Assembly (NCBI RefSeq): GCF_011761475.1
Contig: NZ_JAASRS010000001.1
Coordinates: 1,674,001 to 1,738,000, forward strand
Direction: 5' to 3'
From: Saccharococcus thermophilus
GTDB taxonomy: Bacteria > Bacillota > Bacilli > Bacillales > Anoxybacillaceae
DNA: 64,000 nucleotides
Part shown: in pieces, positions 10,425 through 19,648 of the stretch
Layout of the letters: every line of letters starts with the position of its first letter
How positions within the stretch are numbered: position 1 is the stretch's first letter
Translations under genes and position numbers: made by a program
Notes under the pieces: model-generated
The model's input: only the letters and a program-made list of their open reading frames with translations
Databases searched by the model: none
Told to the model about the DNA's origin: nothing

Positions 10425-10956
10425 ATTGGCCAAAGACAAGCAATACGATAAAAAAAGAAACGATAAAACTGAGAATATCAGCTAAAATTCCGACTTTCAA
10501 TGCATCTCCCATCTTTTTAATCCCAACGGCGCCGAAATACACAGTTAACACATACAGCGTCGTTTCTGTACTCCCTTGGATCGTAGAGGCTAATCGGCCG
10601 ATAAACGAATCAGGTCCATATGTAGCAATTAAATCGGTTGTCATCCCAAGCGCGGCGGTGCCGGAAATGGTGCGGATCATCGCTAGCGGCACTACCTCAG
10701 CCGGAAGACCGATCGCGTCGGCAAGCGGCTTTATTCCGTTCATCATATAATCGAGCGCTCCGGACGCACGGAAAATGGCAATCGAAACAAGCATGCCGAC
10801 TAAATATGGGATAAGTGAAAACGCGATTTGTATCCCTTCTTTTCCGCCTTCGACGAACGCTTCGTAAGTTGGCACTTTTTTTACCGTTCCATATAAAAGA
10901 ATAAATGCCACCGTTATTGGAATCAGCCAAGTAGAAAGAATTTGAATAAACGCCAT
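10423..10956 (-). CDS. spmB: Spore maturation protein SpmB
   Basis: 177-residue integral membrane protein of the nucleoside-recognition (Gate) family; B. subtilis SpmB has 178 residues. Typical stretches are PTYEAFVEGGKEGIQIAFSL and IRTISGTAALGMTTDL. With SpmA it is needed for proper dehydration of the spore core; the transported substance is not known. The frame extends to 10989, but the start at 10956 (MAFIQILSTWLIP) overlaps the spmA stop as TAATG, which is the coupling used several times in this region. Confidence 0.93.
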   Translation of the reverse strand: MAFIQILSTWLIPITVAFILLYGTVKKVPTYEAFVEGGKEGIQIAFSLIPYLVGMLVSIAIFRASGALDYMMNGIKPLADAIGLPAEVVPLAMIRTISGTAALGMTTDLIATYGPDSFIGRLASTIQGSTETTLYVLTVYFGAVGIKKMGDALKVGILADILSFIVSFFIVLLVFGQ

Positions 10957-11564
10957 TACCGCTTCCCGCCCTTCCGCGTATGTTTCCAATAATAATAACG
11001 ATCAATCAGCACGGCACCGATAGTTGAAATCGTCGAAGCGACAAGCGTCGTGCCGATAATTTCTCCCGGCGATACCGAACCGTATGTCATGCGGATCGAA
11101 ATGACCGTCGCTGGAATTAGGGTGATGCTTGATGTATTTATCGCCAAAAACGTCACCATGGAGCGGCTTGCTTCATCTTTATGGCCGTTGAGTTTTTTTA
11201 ATTCTTCCATCGCCTTAATTCCCATTGGCGTGGCGGCATTGCCGAGGCCAAACATATTGGCAATCATGTTGGAAACGATATAGCCGAGCGCAGGATGGTT
11301 AGGCGGCACTTCTGGAAAAAGGCGGCGGACGAATGGCTTGCAAAAACGCGCCAATCTTTCTAGCAGACCTGCTTCTTCAGCGATTCTCATCAAGCCAAGC
11401 CAAAACACCAAGATGCTGATCATGCCGATGCTGATCGTGACTGCTTCTTTGGCGCTTTTAAAAATGGCTTCATTGACCATATTCATCGTGCCGTGAAACA
11501 TCGCAAATATAATGCCGACAAGCGCCATCAACACCCAAATGAAATTAACCATCGTTCCCCACAC
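10956..11564 (-). CDS. spmA: Spore maturation protein SpmA
   Basis: 202-residue membrane protein with the Gate domain (GNAATPMGIKAMEELKKLNG, near residues 105-125) and about five hydrophobic segments. It works with SpmB in spore core dehydration and heat resistance. Its start overlaps the dacB end by 20 bases and its stop overlaps the spmB start, so dacB-spmA-spmB are one coupled operon behind a sigma-E-like promoter. The same order is found in B. subtilis. Confidence 0.94.
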   Translation of the reverse strand: MWGTMVNFIWVLMALVGIIFAMFHGTMNMVNEAIFKSAKEAVTISIGMISILVFWLGLMRIAEEAGLLERLARFCKPFVRRLFPEVPPNHPALGYIVSNMIANMFGLGNAATPMGIKAMEELKKLNGHKDEASRSMVTFLAINTSSITLIPATVISIRMTYGSVSPGEIIGTTLVASTISTIGAVLIDRYYYWKHTRKGGKR

Positions 11565-12687
11565 CTAGAAAATGAAATACATGCCAAATAGAATGGTCCG
11601 TTTCCTTGCTTATACTCTTTTTATACAAAAGCGGAACTTCATCCACCGCTTGATCCCCTAAATATAGCACCGCTTTCCCAACGATCGCTGGGATGCTGCT
11701 TTTGTCATTGTTCCATTCCTTTTTTGGACGCAGAAGATAAATTTTTACGTGCAGTTCTTTTATTTCGTCTTCCGTCACAGGATATCGTAAGTCACGGATT
11801 GCTTCAATGTTTTTACGGTAAAAGGAATCACGAATTTTTTTCACCATTCGATCTCGATCTACTTTTGCGATCATATAATGGGTAAAACCATATTCGTACA
11901 TGGCAATATGGTCATTCCAATCATCCGGCGCATTCAATGTTACCGCAATTAAATCTAAACCGCCCTTGGAAGCTGTTGTTACAAGCGTTCGTTTTGCTCG
12001 TTTTGTATAACCGGTTTTCCCTCCTGTACAATACTCATACAAATTCGTAAGCAGCTTATTTTTATTCCGCCACACCCGATCCCATTCCTCTCCTGGATTA
12101 GGCGCGCGATATACTTTCGTTCCCGCGATTTTTCGAAACTCTTTATTTCTCATCGCATATTGCATAAGAAGCGCCATGTCATAAGCAGTAGAATAATGGT
12201 TTTCCGCATCATCCAATCCGTGTGGATTGGCAAAATGAGTATCGCGCATACCGATTTCCGCCGCTTTTTGATTCATTAAAAAAACAAATCCTTCTACACT
12301 GCCGCCAACGTGCTCGGCAATCGCCACAGCCGCGTCATTTCCCGAGCGCAGCATCAACCCATAAACAAGATCGCGAAGCTTTATTTTTTCCCCTTCGCGC
12401 AAATAAATAGATGACCCATCCGTATGTACGGCACGGGCGCTTACCGTTACCATGTCATCCATTTTTCCTGATTCAATTGCTAAAATCGCCGTCATAATTT
12501 TTGTAATGCTGGCAATGCGCCGCTTCGTATGCGCATCTTTTTCAAATAATATGCGCCCAGAATGTTGCTCCATCAAAATCGCGCTTTGCGCGCTGACTTC
12601 GCTCATTGCTTTTGCTCGATCCGGAATACATGAAAAAAGCATCATCACCGCAGCGATGAACAGTGCAATTTGTTTCCGTATCTTCAT
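11545..12687 (-). CDS. dacB: Sporulation D-alanyl-D-alanine carboxypeptidase DacB (PBP5*)
   Basis: 380 residues with a cleavable signal peptide (about 1-27). Penicillin-binding motifs are Ser60-I-T-Lys63, SGN in MLRSGNDAAVA and KTG in TGGKTGYTKRA. The enzyme trims pentapeptide side chains and so limits cross-linking of spore cortex peptidoglycan. It is first in the dacB-spmA-spmB operon. A sigma-E-like promoter at 12719-12746 fits the mother-cell expression known for dacB. Confidence 0.95.
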   Translation of the reverse strand: MKIRKQIALFIAAVMMLFSCIPDRAKAMSEVSAQSAILMEQHSGRILFEKDAHTKRRIASITKIMTAILAIESGKMDDMVTVSARAVHTDGSSIYLREGEKIKLRDLVYGLMLRSGNDAAVAIAEHVGGSVEGFVFLMNQKAAEIGMRDTHFANPHGLDDAENHYSTAYDMALLMQYAMRNKEFRKIAGTKVYRAPNPGEEWDRVWRNKNKLLTNLYEYCTGGKTGYTKRAKRTLVTTASKGGLDLIAVTLNAPDDWNDHIAMYEYGFTHYMIAKVDRDRMVKKIRDSFYRKNIEAIRDLRYPVTEDEIKELHVKIYLLRPKKEWNNDKSSIPAIVGKAVLYLGDQAVDEVPLLYKKSISKETDHSIWHVFHFLGVGNDG

Positions 12688-12718
12688 GTAATCCCCATCC
12701 CTTTTGCTGTTTTGTACA

Positions 12719-12746
12719 AGTTTATGCGCAAAGTGGACAGATATGA
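12719..12746 (-). promoter_or_regulatory. Sigma-E-like promoter of dacB-spmA-spmB
   Basis: On the minus strand TCATATC (-35-like), a 13-base spacer and CATAAACT (-10-like) match the sigma-E pattern ATATT...CATACAAT. It ends about 30 bases before the dacB start, and dacB is sigma-E-dependent in B. subtilis. Confidence 0.6.
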
Positions 12747-12798
12747 TTAGAAAATGTACAAGTCCGCCTCACGCAGCCATCTGTTATTAACCGTTATG

Positions 12799-12825
12799 AA
12801 GGCGGGGAAACGGTCGCCCCGCCTT
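12799..12825 (-). terminator. GC-rich hairpin after the superoxide dismutase gene
   Basis: AAGGCGGGG pairs with CCCCGCCTT directly beyond the stop codon. The minus-strand U-run is poor (CATAACGG follows), so termination is plausible but not certain. Confidence 0.4.
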
Positions 12826-12827
12826 TA

Positions 12828-13805
12828 TTAAAATGGCTTCCAACGCAACTTGCGCGCCTGCGCAAACCGTTCTTCCACATTGCGCCAGTTGACGACATTC
12901 CACCAGCTATTAATATATGCAGCACGGTCGTTTTTATATTGTAAATAATAAGCATGTTCCCACACGTCCAGCACTAAAAGCGGAATCGTATCCCATTGCG
13001 TCATCAGCTGATGCTTTTCTGTCTGTAAAATTTCTAAGCGATGCGCCCGCGGCGACCAAACAAGCAGCGCCCAGCCAACGCCTTCCACGCTTTTTGCCGC
13101 TTCTGTAAATTGCCGCTTAAATTTTTCAAAGCTGCCAAAATCCCGCTTGATTTGTTCTAACAGCTCCCCATGCGGCTCTCCCCCGCCTTCCGGATGCATA
13201 TTATTCCAAAAGATCGTGTGCAAATAATGTCCGGAACCGTGGAACGCCGCCTCCCGCTCCCAATGCTTCAACAGTTCATAGTCATTCGTTTCGCGCGCTT
13301 TTTTCATCATTTTTTCCGCTTTATTTAATCCATCTACATAGCTTTGGTGATGCTTGGTATGATGCAGCTGCATAATGTCTTTGGAAATATGCGGCTCAAG
13401 CGCATCGTAACGATACGGAAGCGGAGGCAGAACATGTCCGCCTGCTGCCACATACGTTTGTTGTCTTTCTTCTGTTTCACTTCCCTCCTGTCCGCCGGAC
13501 TCTTGGTGTCTTTCTTCTGTCTCGCTTCCCTCCTGTTCTCTGGCCGACTGTCCATTTTGCTGAAGCGCTAGCGCCCTTTCATATACTTCATCCACCATGC
13601 GCTGAAGTTCATAAATGGCGTCTTCCGTCCATTCGTCGCCATGGTTTTCGATGTAGGAAAACAATGAATCAACGTGGCAATCGTCGCTGCCCTCTCCCCG
13701 CTGCAGCAAAATTTGTTCCACTTGTTTTCCCCATTCTCTTACTTCCTTTACATATTGTTGAAATAGTTCTTGGTCATTTTGTTGAAGCAGTTCTTGATCA
13801 TTCAT
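12828..13805 (-). CDS. sodF: Superoxide dismutase (Fe/Mn family) with long N-terminal extension
   Basis: 325 residues, much longer than the usual 200. The C-terminal 200 residues are a complete Fe/Mn dismutase: ligand region LHHTKHHQSYVDGLNKA (first His), FHGSGHYLHTIFWNNM (second His) and LDVWEHAYYLQYKND (Asp and His). The first 120 residues are a glutamine- and glutamate-rich extension with short tandem repeats (NDQELLQQ/NDQELFQQ and GSETEER twice), likely flexible or coiled. B. subtilis SodF has a similar layout. The frame runs up to 13874, but the start at 13805 has a strong GGGAGG ribosome binding site. A TTGACA sequence about 45 bases upstream may be its -35. Metal preference cannot be told from this. 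Confidence 0.88.
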   Translation of the reverse strand: MNDQELLQQNDQELFQQYVKEVREWGKQVEQILLQRGEGSDDCHVDSLFSYIENHGDEWTEDAIYELQRMVDEVYERALALQQNGQSAREQEGSETEERHQESGGQEGSETEERQQTYVAAGGHVLPPLPYRYDALEPHISKDIMQLHHTKHHQSYVDGLNKAEKMMKKARETNDYELLKHWEREAAFHGSGHYLHTIFWNNMHPEGGGEPHGELLEQIKRDFGSFEKFKRQFTEAAKSVEGVGWALLVWSPRAHRLEILQTEKHQLMTQWDTIPLLVLDVWEHAYYLQYKNDRAAYINSWWNVVNWRNVEERFAQARKLRWKPF

Positions 13806-13923
13806 CTTAAAAACCTCCCTTATTTTTATCACCATATCGTATGTCAACTGCCTAAAAGTCGTTCTTGTCCGCATTCACCCATTTCTTTCACGTTCATACA
13901 TATAAAATCGAGGTGAGGAACAA

Positions 13924-14563
13924 GTGAACAAAACATTGGAACAAGAAGCATTATGGGAAACGTGTTTTTGGATGCAAATTCTTGGCGACCATAACCGATT
14001 TATTCTTCAAGCTTTATCGGAAAAAGAAAAGACGGAAATAGATCAGGCGAAACGATTCATTCATGTATTTGATGAACTGTTGGAAGAAGCGCGCCGACCG
14101 CCAGCAGGATCTTGGACTGCGCTTATTCAACGCGGAAAAGAGGCAGGGGAACAGCTGCGGGCATTTAAACTTCATTTGTTGAAACGGCTTTTGACAGAAA
14201 AAATCAGCTTTTCCCTTCCTCCTACTTTTCTCAACCATATGGTAAATGAATTAGAAGAATGGCTGCGGCTTGCTGGCTATTACGTTCAAGGAAAACGGCC
14301 TCCTAGCGTCCACCCGCTTCACCATGATTTGTTATGGCTTCTCGACGCGGCTGGCCACGCCGGCGCGATCCACGACCGCCTCGATCATGTGGAAAAGGAT
14401 TTGAAACAGCAAAGCCATACGTTTACAAAAGAATGGGAAGATTTTTATTTAAAAGCGGTTGAAATGGCAGGATATTTACGGACAAACGTATACGATTTTC
14501 CTGCTTTACATCGCTTTCACCGCGATATTCAATTGGAAATGGTTATTTTCCAATGCTTTCTGA
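13924..14563 (+). pseudogene. DUF2935 protein, 5' part, interrupted by an IS element
   Basis: Starts with GTG after GAGGTGAGGAACAA. The product begins LEQEALWETCFWMQILGDHN, the typical start of DUF2935 proteins, which are four-helix-bundle-like and of unknown function. The frame stays open to 14625 (233 residues), but the last 20 or so residues are read from the inserted IS. Removing the IS and one copy of the 6-bp duplication joins codon CTG directly to AAT GAA TTG at 16457 and restores one frame to a stop at 16623, giving a protein of about 269 residues. A truncated product lacking the last helix could still be made. Confidence 0.88.
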
Positions 14564-16450
14564 CTCACATTTCGCACCCTAACAAGGTCAAAACAAAGGA
14601 TTTTTTATTTAGTTTTTCAGAATAACTTTTTGACCAACACAACGAGCGATGGCAATCCTTTTTTTACCATCGCTGGTCGTTCCGTATCACGTTACACGTA
14701 GATGCTCTCATCCATGCCCAATCCCTGCAGAATCCTTCGCTGATCAGGGGTAAGGGAGCGATCCAGTGAGCGTTGGATGCGCCCATCCGGCAGCTTGAAC
14801 AGGACGACGTTCACATATTGAAACAGCTGAAAAATCGCCTGTCCCGTCGGCCGGGTCAGCTTGCGGCCTCCAGGACCCTTCAACGGGTGTTCTGGAGTAA
14901 TAAACTGACGCACTCGGCGCTGAAAAACGCGGTAAATAGCCAAGGCCAACAGAAACAAATAGCCTAATACTGCGACCCGTTCTGGTTTTTTGACGTAAAT
15001 CTCATCCGTGAAAAACGGATCTTTCAAAAAAGCGAAGTTCATTTCCACCGAGATCTGCCCTTTATACAGCTTCAAGATCTCTTGGGCATCCATGGGTTGG
15101 CCCTTCCATTCCTTCGGAACGGTCGTGACAAGGACAAACCGGGACGCTTTCCGTCTCGCCTGTTCCCACGCGTCTTGGTCGAATTCGACGTCAAGGTGCA
15201 AGAAATACAGCGTCTCCACCTCGGGTTCCGCCCCTTTTTTCGGCCGTCCGCGCCGTTTTTTCAGGCGTACGATCTCTTCGACCGCGGCCTCAACCCGATG
15301 AAACCGGGGGCGAAGGGACGCCTTGAGGGACGCCAAGGCTTGTTCGGCATCTTCCCGGCAGGAGAAGGGGTGACGCTCCCAACGGGCTTGTTCCTCGCGA
15401 AGAAGCTCCGCTTCTTTGGTTCGTTCTTTTTCAAGCGTCTTTCCTTTTCGCTGGTCGAGCGCGCTCGATTCAACAACGATCAGCCGAACGGGGTGGCCTT
15501 CATACGTCGAGGCCGTTTCCCATACCCGGTACGTGGCGCCGTTTCTCTCCGCCAACGTAAAGGGATCGCTCCACGTCGTGTCCTCAGCATCCGCTTCGGC
15601 CAGCGCGGTTTTCACGATCCGGAGCGACGAAGGGCCTCTGGTGATCAAAAAGGCGTTGGCCGCTTTGGTTTGCGCCAGGGTCTCTTTCGTCATCGCGGCG
15701 GAATCGGCCACGTAAATCCATTCGTCTTCGATTTTGGCCTGCTTCAGCTGTTCATGGACACGAGACAGCACCTCGGGATTCCATGTTTTATCGGGCAGGT
15801 TGCCATCGTGCACATCGCCGTAAAACGGGATGCCGTCCTCGTTGCCGACCAGTCCGAAACCGATCTGTTTTTGCCAACGATGATGGCGGTTGTAGCCATG
15901 TGTGATTTGTAAGGCCTCTAACGAGGCCGATTCATACGCGCCGTAAACGGTCTTGTCCGTCGTATCGGCGTGGAAGGCTCGGAGGGAAAGGCCTTCTTTT
16001 CGATAAATATGAATCAAGCAAGTGCTGATGACGTTGTGAATGCCAGCCTCATACAGGCGATCGAGATGACGGGCCAACGCATCGTCGTTCAACCAGGAAG
16101 GATGGAGATCGGGACGGATGAGTTTCTCACAATCGACCTCCTGAGCCCAATGTTCCAAGTGAACAAGGGCTTGCCGGCCGTCAAACACATTGTAGAGGAT
16201 GGCCTGAACGGCATCGCTGACTCGCGTTTGGCACTGCGGATCGACGGGCACGAGATGGTCAATCAATTGAGGCAGACCCAGTTTCTTGAATAGGGCACTT
16301 ATTATATTCAAATAAGAATTGCGATAGACCTTTTTGACTTGAACGTTCATAAGTGAAAAACTCCTTTACGTTCCTTGTGTGTCAAGGATTCATTCGACAT
16401 CGGAACGAAAAAATCCTCCCGATTTTCGTCGAGAGGGTGCGAAATGTGAG
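14564..16450 (-). mobile_element. IS1634-like (IS4 superfamily) insertion sequence, complete
   Basis: 1887 bp bounded by perfect 17-bp inverted repeats CTCACATTTCGCACCCT (14564-14580 and inverted at 16434-16450), flanked by identical 6-bp target duplications TTCTGA (14558-14563 and 16451-16456). It holds one transposase gene. Intact ends, exact duplication and an undamaged transposase point to a recent insertion. The exact IS name cannot be given without a database. Confidence 0.93.
14692..16350 (-). CDS. Transposase of IS1634-like element (IS4 superfamily)
   Basis: 552-residue DDE transposase. The first Asp is in RAFHADTTDKTVYGAYES (near 140), the second in DEWIYVADSAAMTKETL (near 220) and the Glu in the YKGQISVEMNFAFLKDP segment (near 440), the latter matching the Y-(2)-R/Q-(3)-E-(6)-K signature of IS4-type enzymes. 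The insertion domain between D2 and E is long, as in IS1634. No internal stop or frameshift is seen, so it is probably active. Confidence 0.93.
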   Translation of the reverse strand: MNVQVKKVYRNSYLNIISALFKKLGLPQLIDHLVPVDPQCQTRVSDAVQAILYNVFDGRQALVHLEHWAQEVDCEKLIRPDLHPSWLNDDALARHLDRLYEAGIHNVISTCLIHIYRKEGLSLRAFHADTTDKTVYGAYESASLEALQITHGYNRHHRWQKQIGFGLVGNEDGIPFYGDVHDGNLPDKTWNPEVLSRVHEQLKQAKIEDEWIYVADSAAMTKETLAQTKAANAFLITRGPSSLRIVKTALAEADAEDTTWSDPFTLAERNGATYRVWETASTYEGHPVRLIVVESSALDQRKGKTLEKERTKEAELLREEQARWERHPFSCREDAEQALASLKASLRPRFHRVEAAVEEIVRLKKRRGRPKKGAEPEVETLYFLHLDVEFDQDAWEQARRKASRFVLVTTVPKEWKGQPMDAQEILKLYKGQISVEMNFAFLKDPFFTDEIYVKKPERVAVLGYLFLLALAIYRVFQRRVRQFITPEHPLKGPGGRKLTRPTGQAIFQLFQYVNVVLFKLPDGRIQRSLDRSLTPDQRRILQGLGMDESIYV

Positions 16451-16456
16451 TTCTGA

Positions 16457-16623
16457 ATGAATTGGAAGAGATGGAGCTGAACAAAGAAGTGCTTGGCGTC
16501 CTCACTCCGCTGATGGCGGACCATATGGCACGGGAAGAATGTTATTATTTACAAAAATTAGCAGAGACGACGAACGATGTGAAGCAGCCTGCCTGCGATC
16601 CGACAAAACCCCGGACCGAATAA
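16457..16623 (+). pseudogene. DUF2935 protein, 3' part, downstream of the IS element
   Basis: Reads NELEEMELNKEVLGVLTPLM followed by ADHMAREECYYLQKL and ends at TAA 16621-16623. It continues the frame broken at 14563 once the IS and the duplicated TTCTGA are removed. The HMAREECYY segment is typical of the C-terminal helix of DUF2935 proteins. It has no start of its own. Confidence 0.88.
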
Positions 16624-16630
16624 TAAGCAT

Positions 16631-16660
16631 AAAAAAGCTGCCCCAGATATGGGACAGCTT
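16631..16660 (-). terminator. Terminator after ypuI
   Basis: AAGCTGTCCC pairs with GGGGCAGCTT, followed on the minus strand by TTTTTAT. It lies just beyond the ypuI stop and may also serve the plus-strand DUF2935 remnant. Confidence 0.8.
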
Positions 16661-16662
16661 GC

Positions 16663-17154
16663 CTATTTGGATTGAATCGCCTTCGTGCGATAGTCCGTTT
16701 CATAAAATTCCAGCTCTTCGCGAATCACCTGAAATTCGCTTTCTAGCGACAGTAACAGCTTCTTGAACGAAGGCGGAGGAGTTTGGCGAAATTTCAGTGA
16801 GTTGCGCCCAGTATAAGCGGAACGGCTGTCTTCGTACCAGGCATCGCTTTTCGGCGAAAAATATTCCGCGACGCATAAATGATAAACGCGATACAGCGTC
16901 TTTTCCGCCGCCGTTTTGCGAAATGGCTCTTCGCTCAATACGATGCGGCAGGCCTCAAGCCCCTCTTCGCAATAGACAACAAGGCGGCGCAAATTCGCAA
17001 GCAGCAATTGACAATACGCTTTATCTCCATCTCCCTGCTCTTCCAATAGTTTGGACAGCGTCGTCTCGTTTAAATAATCCGACAACGTCTGCACCGTTTT
17101 TTGCAAAAAGGCTTCTACTTGTTTCGTCTGGTTAAAGACCATCGTGTTTGCCAT
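16663..17154 (-). CDS. ypuI: YpuI-like protein (DUF3907)
   Basis: 163 residues, beginning MANTMVFNQTKQVEAFLQKT; the start at 17154 has a GGGGGT ribosome binding site and is preferred over the frame start at 17175. It is predicted to be mostly alpha-helical and soluble, with no signal peptide. Sequence and position between dacB and scpB match ypuI of B. subtilis, whose function is unknown. It follows the upstream 139-residue gene by only 21 bases, so the two are probably co-transcribed. I recognise the family only by similarity and synteny. Confidence 0.75.
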   Translation of the reverse strand: MANTMVFNQTKQVEAFLQKTVQTLSDYLNETTLSKLLEEQGDGDKAYCQLLLANLRRLVVYCEEGLEACRIVLSEEPFRKTAAEKTLYRVYHLCVAEYFSPKSDAWYEDSRSAYTGRNSLKFRQTPPPSFKKLLLSLESEFQVIREELEFYETDYRTKAIQSK

Positions 17155-17175
17155 ACAAAAACCCCCGTGCTTCAT

Positions 17176-17595
17176 TTAAGATGGCTGGCGAATGAAAAGA
17201 AACGGTGATGATAAGTGGTATTCTCCCTTCGCTTCCAGCTCTGCAAATAGTTCCGGCAGTTTCGTAAAATCCATGTGCGCAAAATAGCCGCGAAATTCTT
17301 CTTCCTCGTTTATATATACTCGTTTGCGATGACGGAAGCCTGGGTTTTGCAATAAACAGACGAAAGCAACGACATCGCGGAAATAGACATCACGCCCTGG
17401 AACGGTAAAAATCGGATTGCGTTCATATGGCGTGTACGCGGAAATGGATTCCTCAAAATAGCGCAAATATAAGACATGAAGCGTCTTTTCCGCTCCGTCT
17501 TCGCGAAACGTTACTTCCGAACGGTTGAAGTAATCCTCGAACGTATTCGATTGCGATTTTTCCAGCTCATACCCGCGCAAGCGGCAAATGTGCAT
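17176..17595 (-). CDS. Uncharacterised protein upstream of ypuI
   Basis: 139 residues that I cannot assign. It is soluble, has no membrane segment, and is rich in aromatic residues (for example LHVLYLRYFEESISAYTPYE). The start at 17595 has the ribosome binding site AAGGGGG. It lies between scpB and ypuI, with 61 bases to the scpB stop and 21 bases to ypuI, suggesting a transcript scpA-scpB-this gene-ypuI. Codon use is like its neighbours, so there is no sign of transfer. Confidence 0.8.
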   Translation of the reverse strand: MHICRLRGYELEKSQSNTFEDYFNRSEVTFREDGAEKTLHVLYLRYFEESISAYTPYERNPIFTVPGRDVYFRDVVAFVCLLQNPGFRHRKRVYINEEEEFRGYFAHMDFTKLPELFAELEAKGEYHLSSPFLFIRQPS

Positions 17596-17656
17596 AAATC
17601 GGCCCCCTTATCGACGTCAAAATCGATCGCATCCGCTTACTCCTATCTTATCATAA

Positions 17657-18247
17657 TCACGTTGATTCGTTAAAATTTTCTTCAAATTTTTCGAAAAATA
17701 AATCCGCTTCTTTCTCGATTTCTTCCTCTTCCTGTAATTCGGGAAGCGGAGGCAGTTCCTCTAACGTTTTTAGTCCGAAATAGTCTAAAAATTCCTTTGT
17801 CGTGCCATATAAAATCGGGCGCCCTGTTCCTTCCGCGCGCCCAACTTCCTTAATGAGCGCCTTTGCCATTAACGTTTGAATCGGCTTGTCGCTTTTCACC
17901 CCACGAATTTCTTCGATTTCCGCCCTTGTAATCGGCTGGCGGTATGCAATAATGGCCAGCGTCTCGAGCGCCGCTTGCGACAAGGAGGTTGAACCAGGCG
18001 ATTCAACAAGCTTTTTTAAATAAGGGGCATGTTCCTTTCTTGTCGCCAGCTGAAACACCCCAGCCAATTCCACCAGTTGAATGCCGCGCTGCCCGCGCTC
18101 ATACTCTTCTTTTAAAGCAGAAACAATCTCTTGCGCCTGCTCCTCCTTGATTTCCAATACGGAAGCGATTTGCTCAAGGGACAGCCCCTCGTCGCCTGCT
18201 GCAAACAGCAGCCCTTCGACGATCGCTTTATACTCGTTCATCTCCAT
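17657..18247 (-). CDS. scpB: Segregation and condensation protein B
   Basis: 196 residues with paired winged-helix domains. Typical stretches are [38 protein letters not shown] and [18 protein letters not shown]. ScpB binds ScpA and SMC to form the condensin complex that organises and segregates the chromosome. The C-terminal tail is acidic, as usual. The start at 18247 (MEMNEYK) lies one base beyond the scpA stop with AAAGGATGG upstream; MNEYK at 18241 is an alternative. Confidence 0.95.
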   Translation of the reverse strand: MEMNEYKAIVEGLLFAAGDEGLSLEQIASVLEIKEEQAQEIVSALKEEYERGQRGIQLVELAGVFQLATRKEHAPYLKKLVESPGSTSLSQAALETLAIIAYRQPITRAEIEEIRGVKSDKPIQTLMAKALIKEVGRAEGTGRPILYGTTKEFLDYFGLKTLEELPPLPELQEEEEIEKEADLFFEKFEENFNEST

Positions 18248-18248
18248 A

Positions 18249-19004
18249 TTATTCCATCCTTTCCTTGCTAGAGATGAAAATGTCGGCAAAATTCCGCTCT
18301 TGTTCAATAATAATCGCGTTTTTTTTCATCAGCTCTAAAATCGCTAAAAACGTGACGACAATATATCCACGGTCATAATACGGAAATAAATCATAAAAGT
18401 TTTTGCGCGTTTTCGTGCGCTTTAACTCTTGCAAAATTTCTTCCATGCGCTTTTCAATGGAAATGTCTTGCCGGGCGATTTTTGTCCGCAGCGGCTTTTG
18501 CAATTTCTTACGTCGCAACAGCTTGGACAGCGCGCCGAGCATATCGTACACATTGACTTGAAGCGGCCGCTGCATCAGCTCCTTTTCGTCCGCGTACATG
18601 CTTAAATCGCTCGGCGGCTTCGTAAATAAAAGCGCGCGTTCTTCTTCCCTCTTTTTTAGCTCCTGAGCGGCTTCTTTATATTTTTTATATTCCAGCAGCC
18701 GCTGCATCAGTTCTTCACGCGGGTCACTTTCCGGCAGTTCCATTCCTTCGTCCAATATTTCTTCCTCATGTTTCGGCAGCAGCATTTTGCTTTTGATCGC
18801 CAACAGCGTCGCCGCCATGACTAAATATTCGCTGGCAATATCGAGTTGCAATTCTTGCATCGTATGGATATATGCCATATACTGCTCCGTAATTTGCGCG
18901 ACCGGAATATCATAAATATCAATTTCATAGCGATTAATTAAATGCAATAAAAGGTCAAGAGGACCTTCAAACGCATCGATTTTCACGTTATATTGCACGT
19001 TCAT
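18249..19004 (-). CDS. scpA: Segregation and condensation protein A
   Basis: 251-residue kleisin subunit of SMC condensin. The N-terminal motif [20 protein letters not shown] (about residues 11-30) binds the SMC neck, the acidic, charged middle joins ScpB, and the C-terminal winged helix ([20 protein letters not shown]) binds the SMC head. The frame runs to 19109, but the start at 19004 ([12 protein letters not shown]) with GGTGGG upstream matches the family. It is divergently oriented to ypuF. Confidence 0.95.
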   Translation of the reverse strand: MNVQYNVKIDAFEGPLDLLLHLINRYEIDIYDIPVAQITEQYMAYIHTMQELQLDIASEYLVMAATLLAIKSKMLLPKHEEEILDEGMELPESDPREELMQRLLEYKKYKEAAQELKKREEERALLFTKPPSDLSMYADEKELMQRPLQVNVYDMLGALSKLLRRKKLQKPLRTKIARQDISIEKRMEEILQELKRTKTRKNFYDLFPYYDRGYIVVTFLAILELMKKNAIIIEQERNFADIFISSKERME

Positions 19005-19132
19005 CCCACCATTTTTACAAACACTATCGTTAAGTATAGACGATAACCTATCATTGTCCAAGCAATTTTTTACGACTAATATGATACAATGGATAACATA
19101 TGGATACAACCATGTGGAAAGGTTGTGAAACG

Positions 19133-19648
19133 ATGTATCCTGAAGCTTACATCCGCTATTTAATCCATTTTCATACCGACCGCGATTATTTTGAATGTCA
19201 TGAAATATTAGAAGAATATTGGAAAAAAGATGGCTACAAAAAAGTATGGGTGGTGCTTATTCAGATTGCGGTCGCGCTGTATCATCATCGCCGTGGCAAT
19301 AACCAGGGGGCGCTGCGCATGATGCAAAAGGCGTTATCGCTATTGCAGAAAGAAAAAGAAGCAGCGGGCAAGTTAGGATTGGATGCGGAGCAGCTTTTCC
19401 GGCAGCTTGAGCGCTATATGGAACGGATCGCGCAAAAGAAAGCATATGAAAGCATCGAACTGCCAATTCGCGATGAAGCATTGCGGAAAATATGTCAAAC
19501 GAGATGCGAAAAACAGGGGCTTACTTGGGGACAAGCGAGCGACTTAAACAACGCTTATTTAATGCATAAGCATAAATTGCGCGACCGCACGGAAGTAATC
19601 GCGGCCCGGGAAAGAAAAAGAAAGAGCAAAGAGCTGCCGGACCGTTAA
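19133..19648 (+). CDS. ypuF: DUF309 protein YpuF
   Basis: 171 residues, close to the 174 of B. subtilis YpuF. It shows the DUF309 signature: [16 protein letters not shown] (about residues 17-32) and [18 protein letters not shown] (about 48-65). The family is a helical bundle of unknown biochemical role with conserved His, Glu and Asp residues. The start [10 protein letters not shown] at 19133 follows GGAAAGGTTGTGA; an in-frame upstream ATG at 19100 is less likely. It lies divergent to scpA and ends in a terminator shared with convergent ribT. Confidence 0.88.
   Translation: MYPEAYIRYLIHFHTDRDYFECHEILEEYWKKDGYKKVWVVLIQIAVALYHHRRGNNQGALRMMQKALSLLQKEKEAAGKLGLDAEQLFRQLERYMERIAQKKAYESIELPIRDEALRKICQTRCEKQGLTWGQASDLNNAYLMHKHKLRDRTEVIAARERKRKSKELPDR

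Noticed and set aside
15082-15912. 276-residue open frame on the plus strand inside the IS1634-like element
   Set aside because: It is antisense to the transposase, whose catalytic motifs and length are clear; the frame has no recognisable domain and arises from GC-rich third positions.
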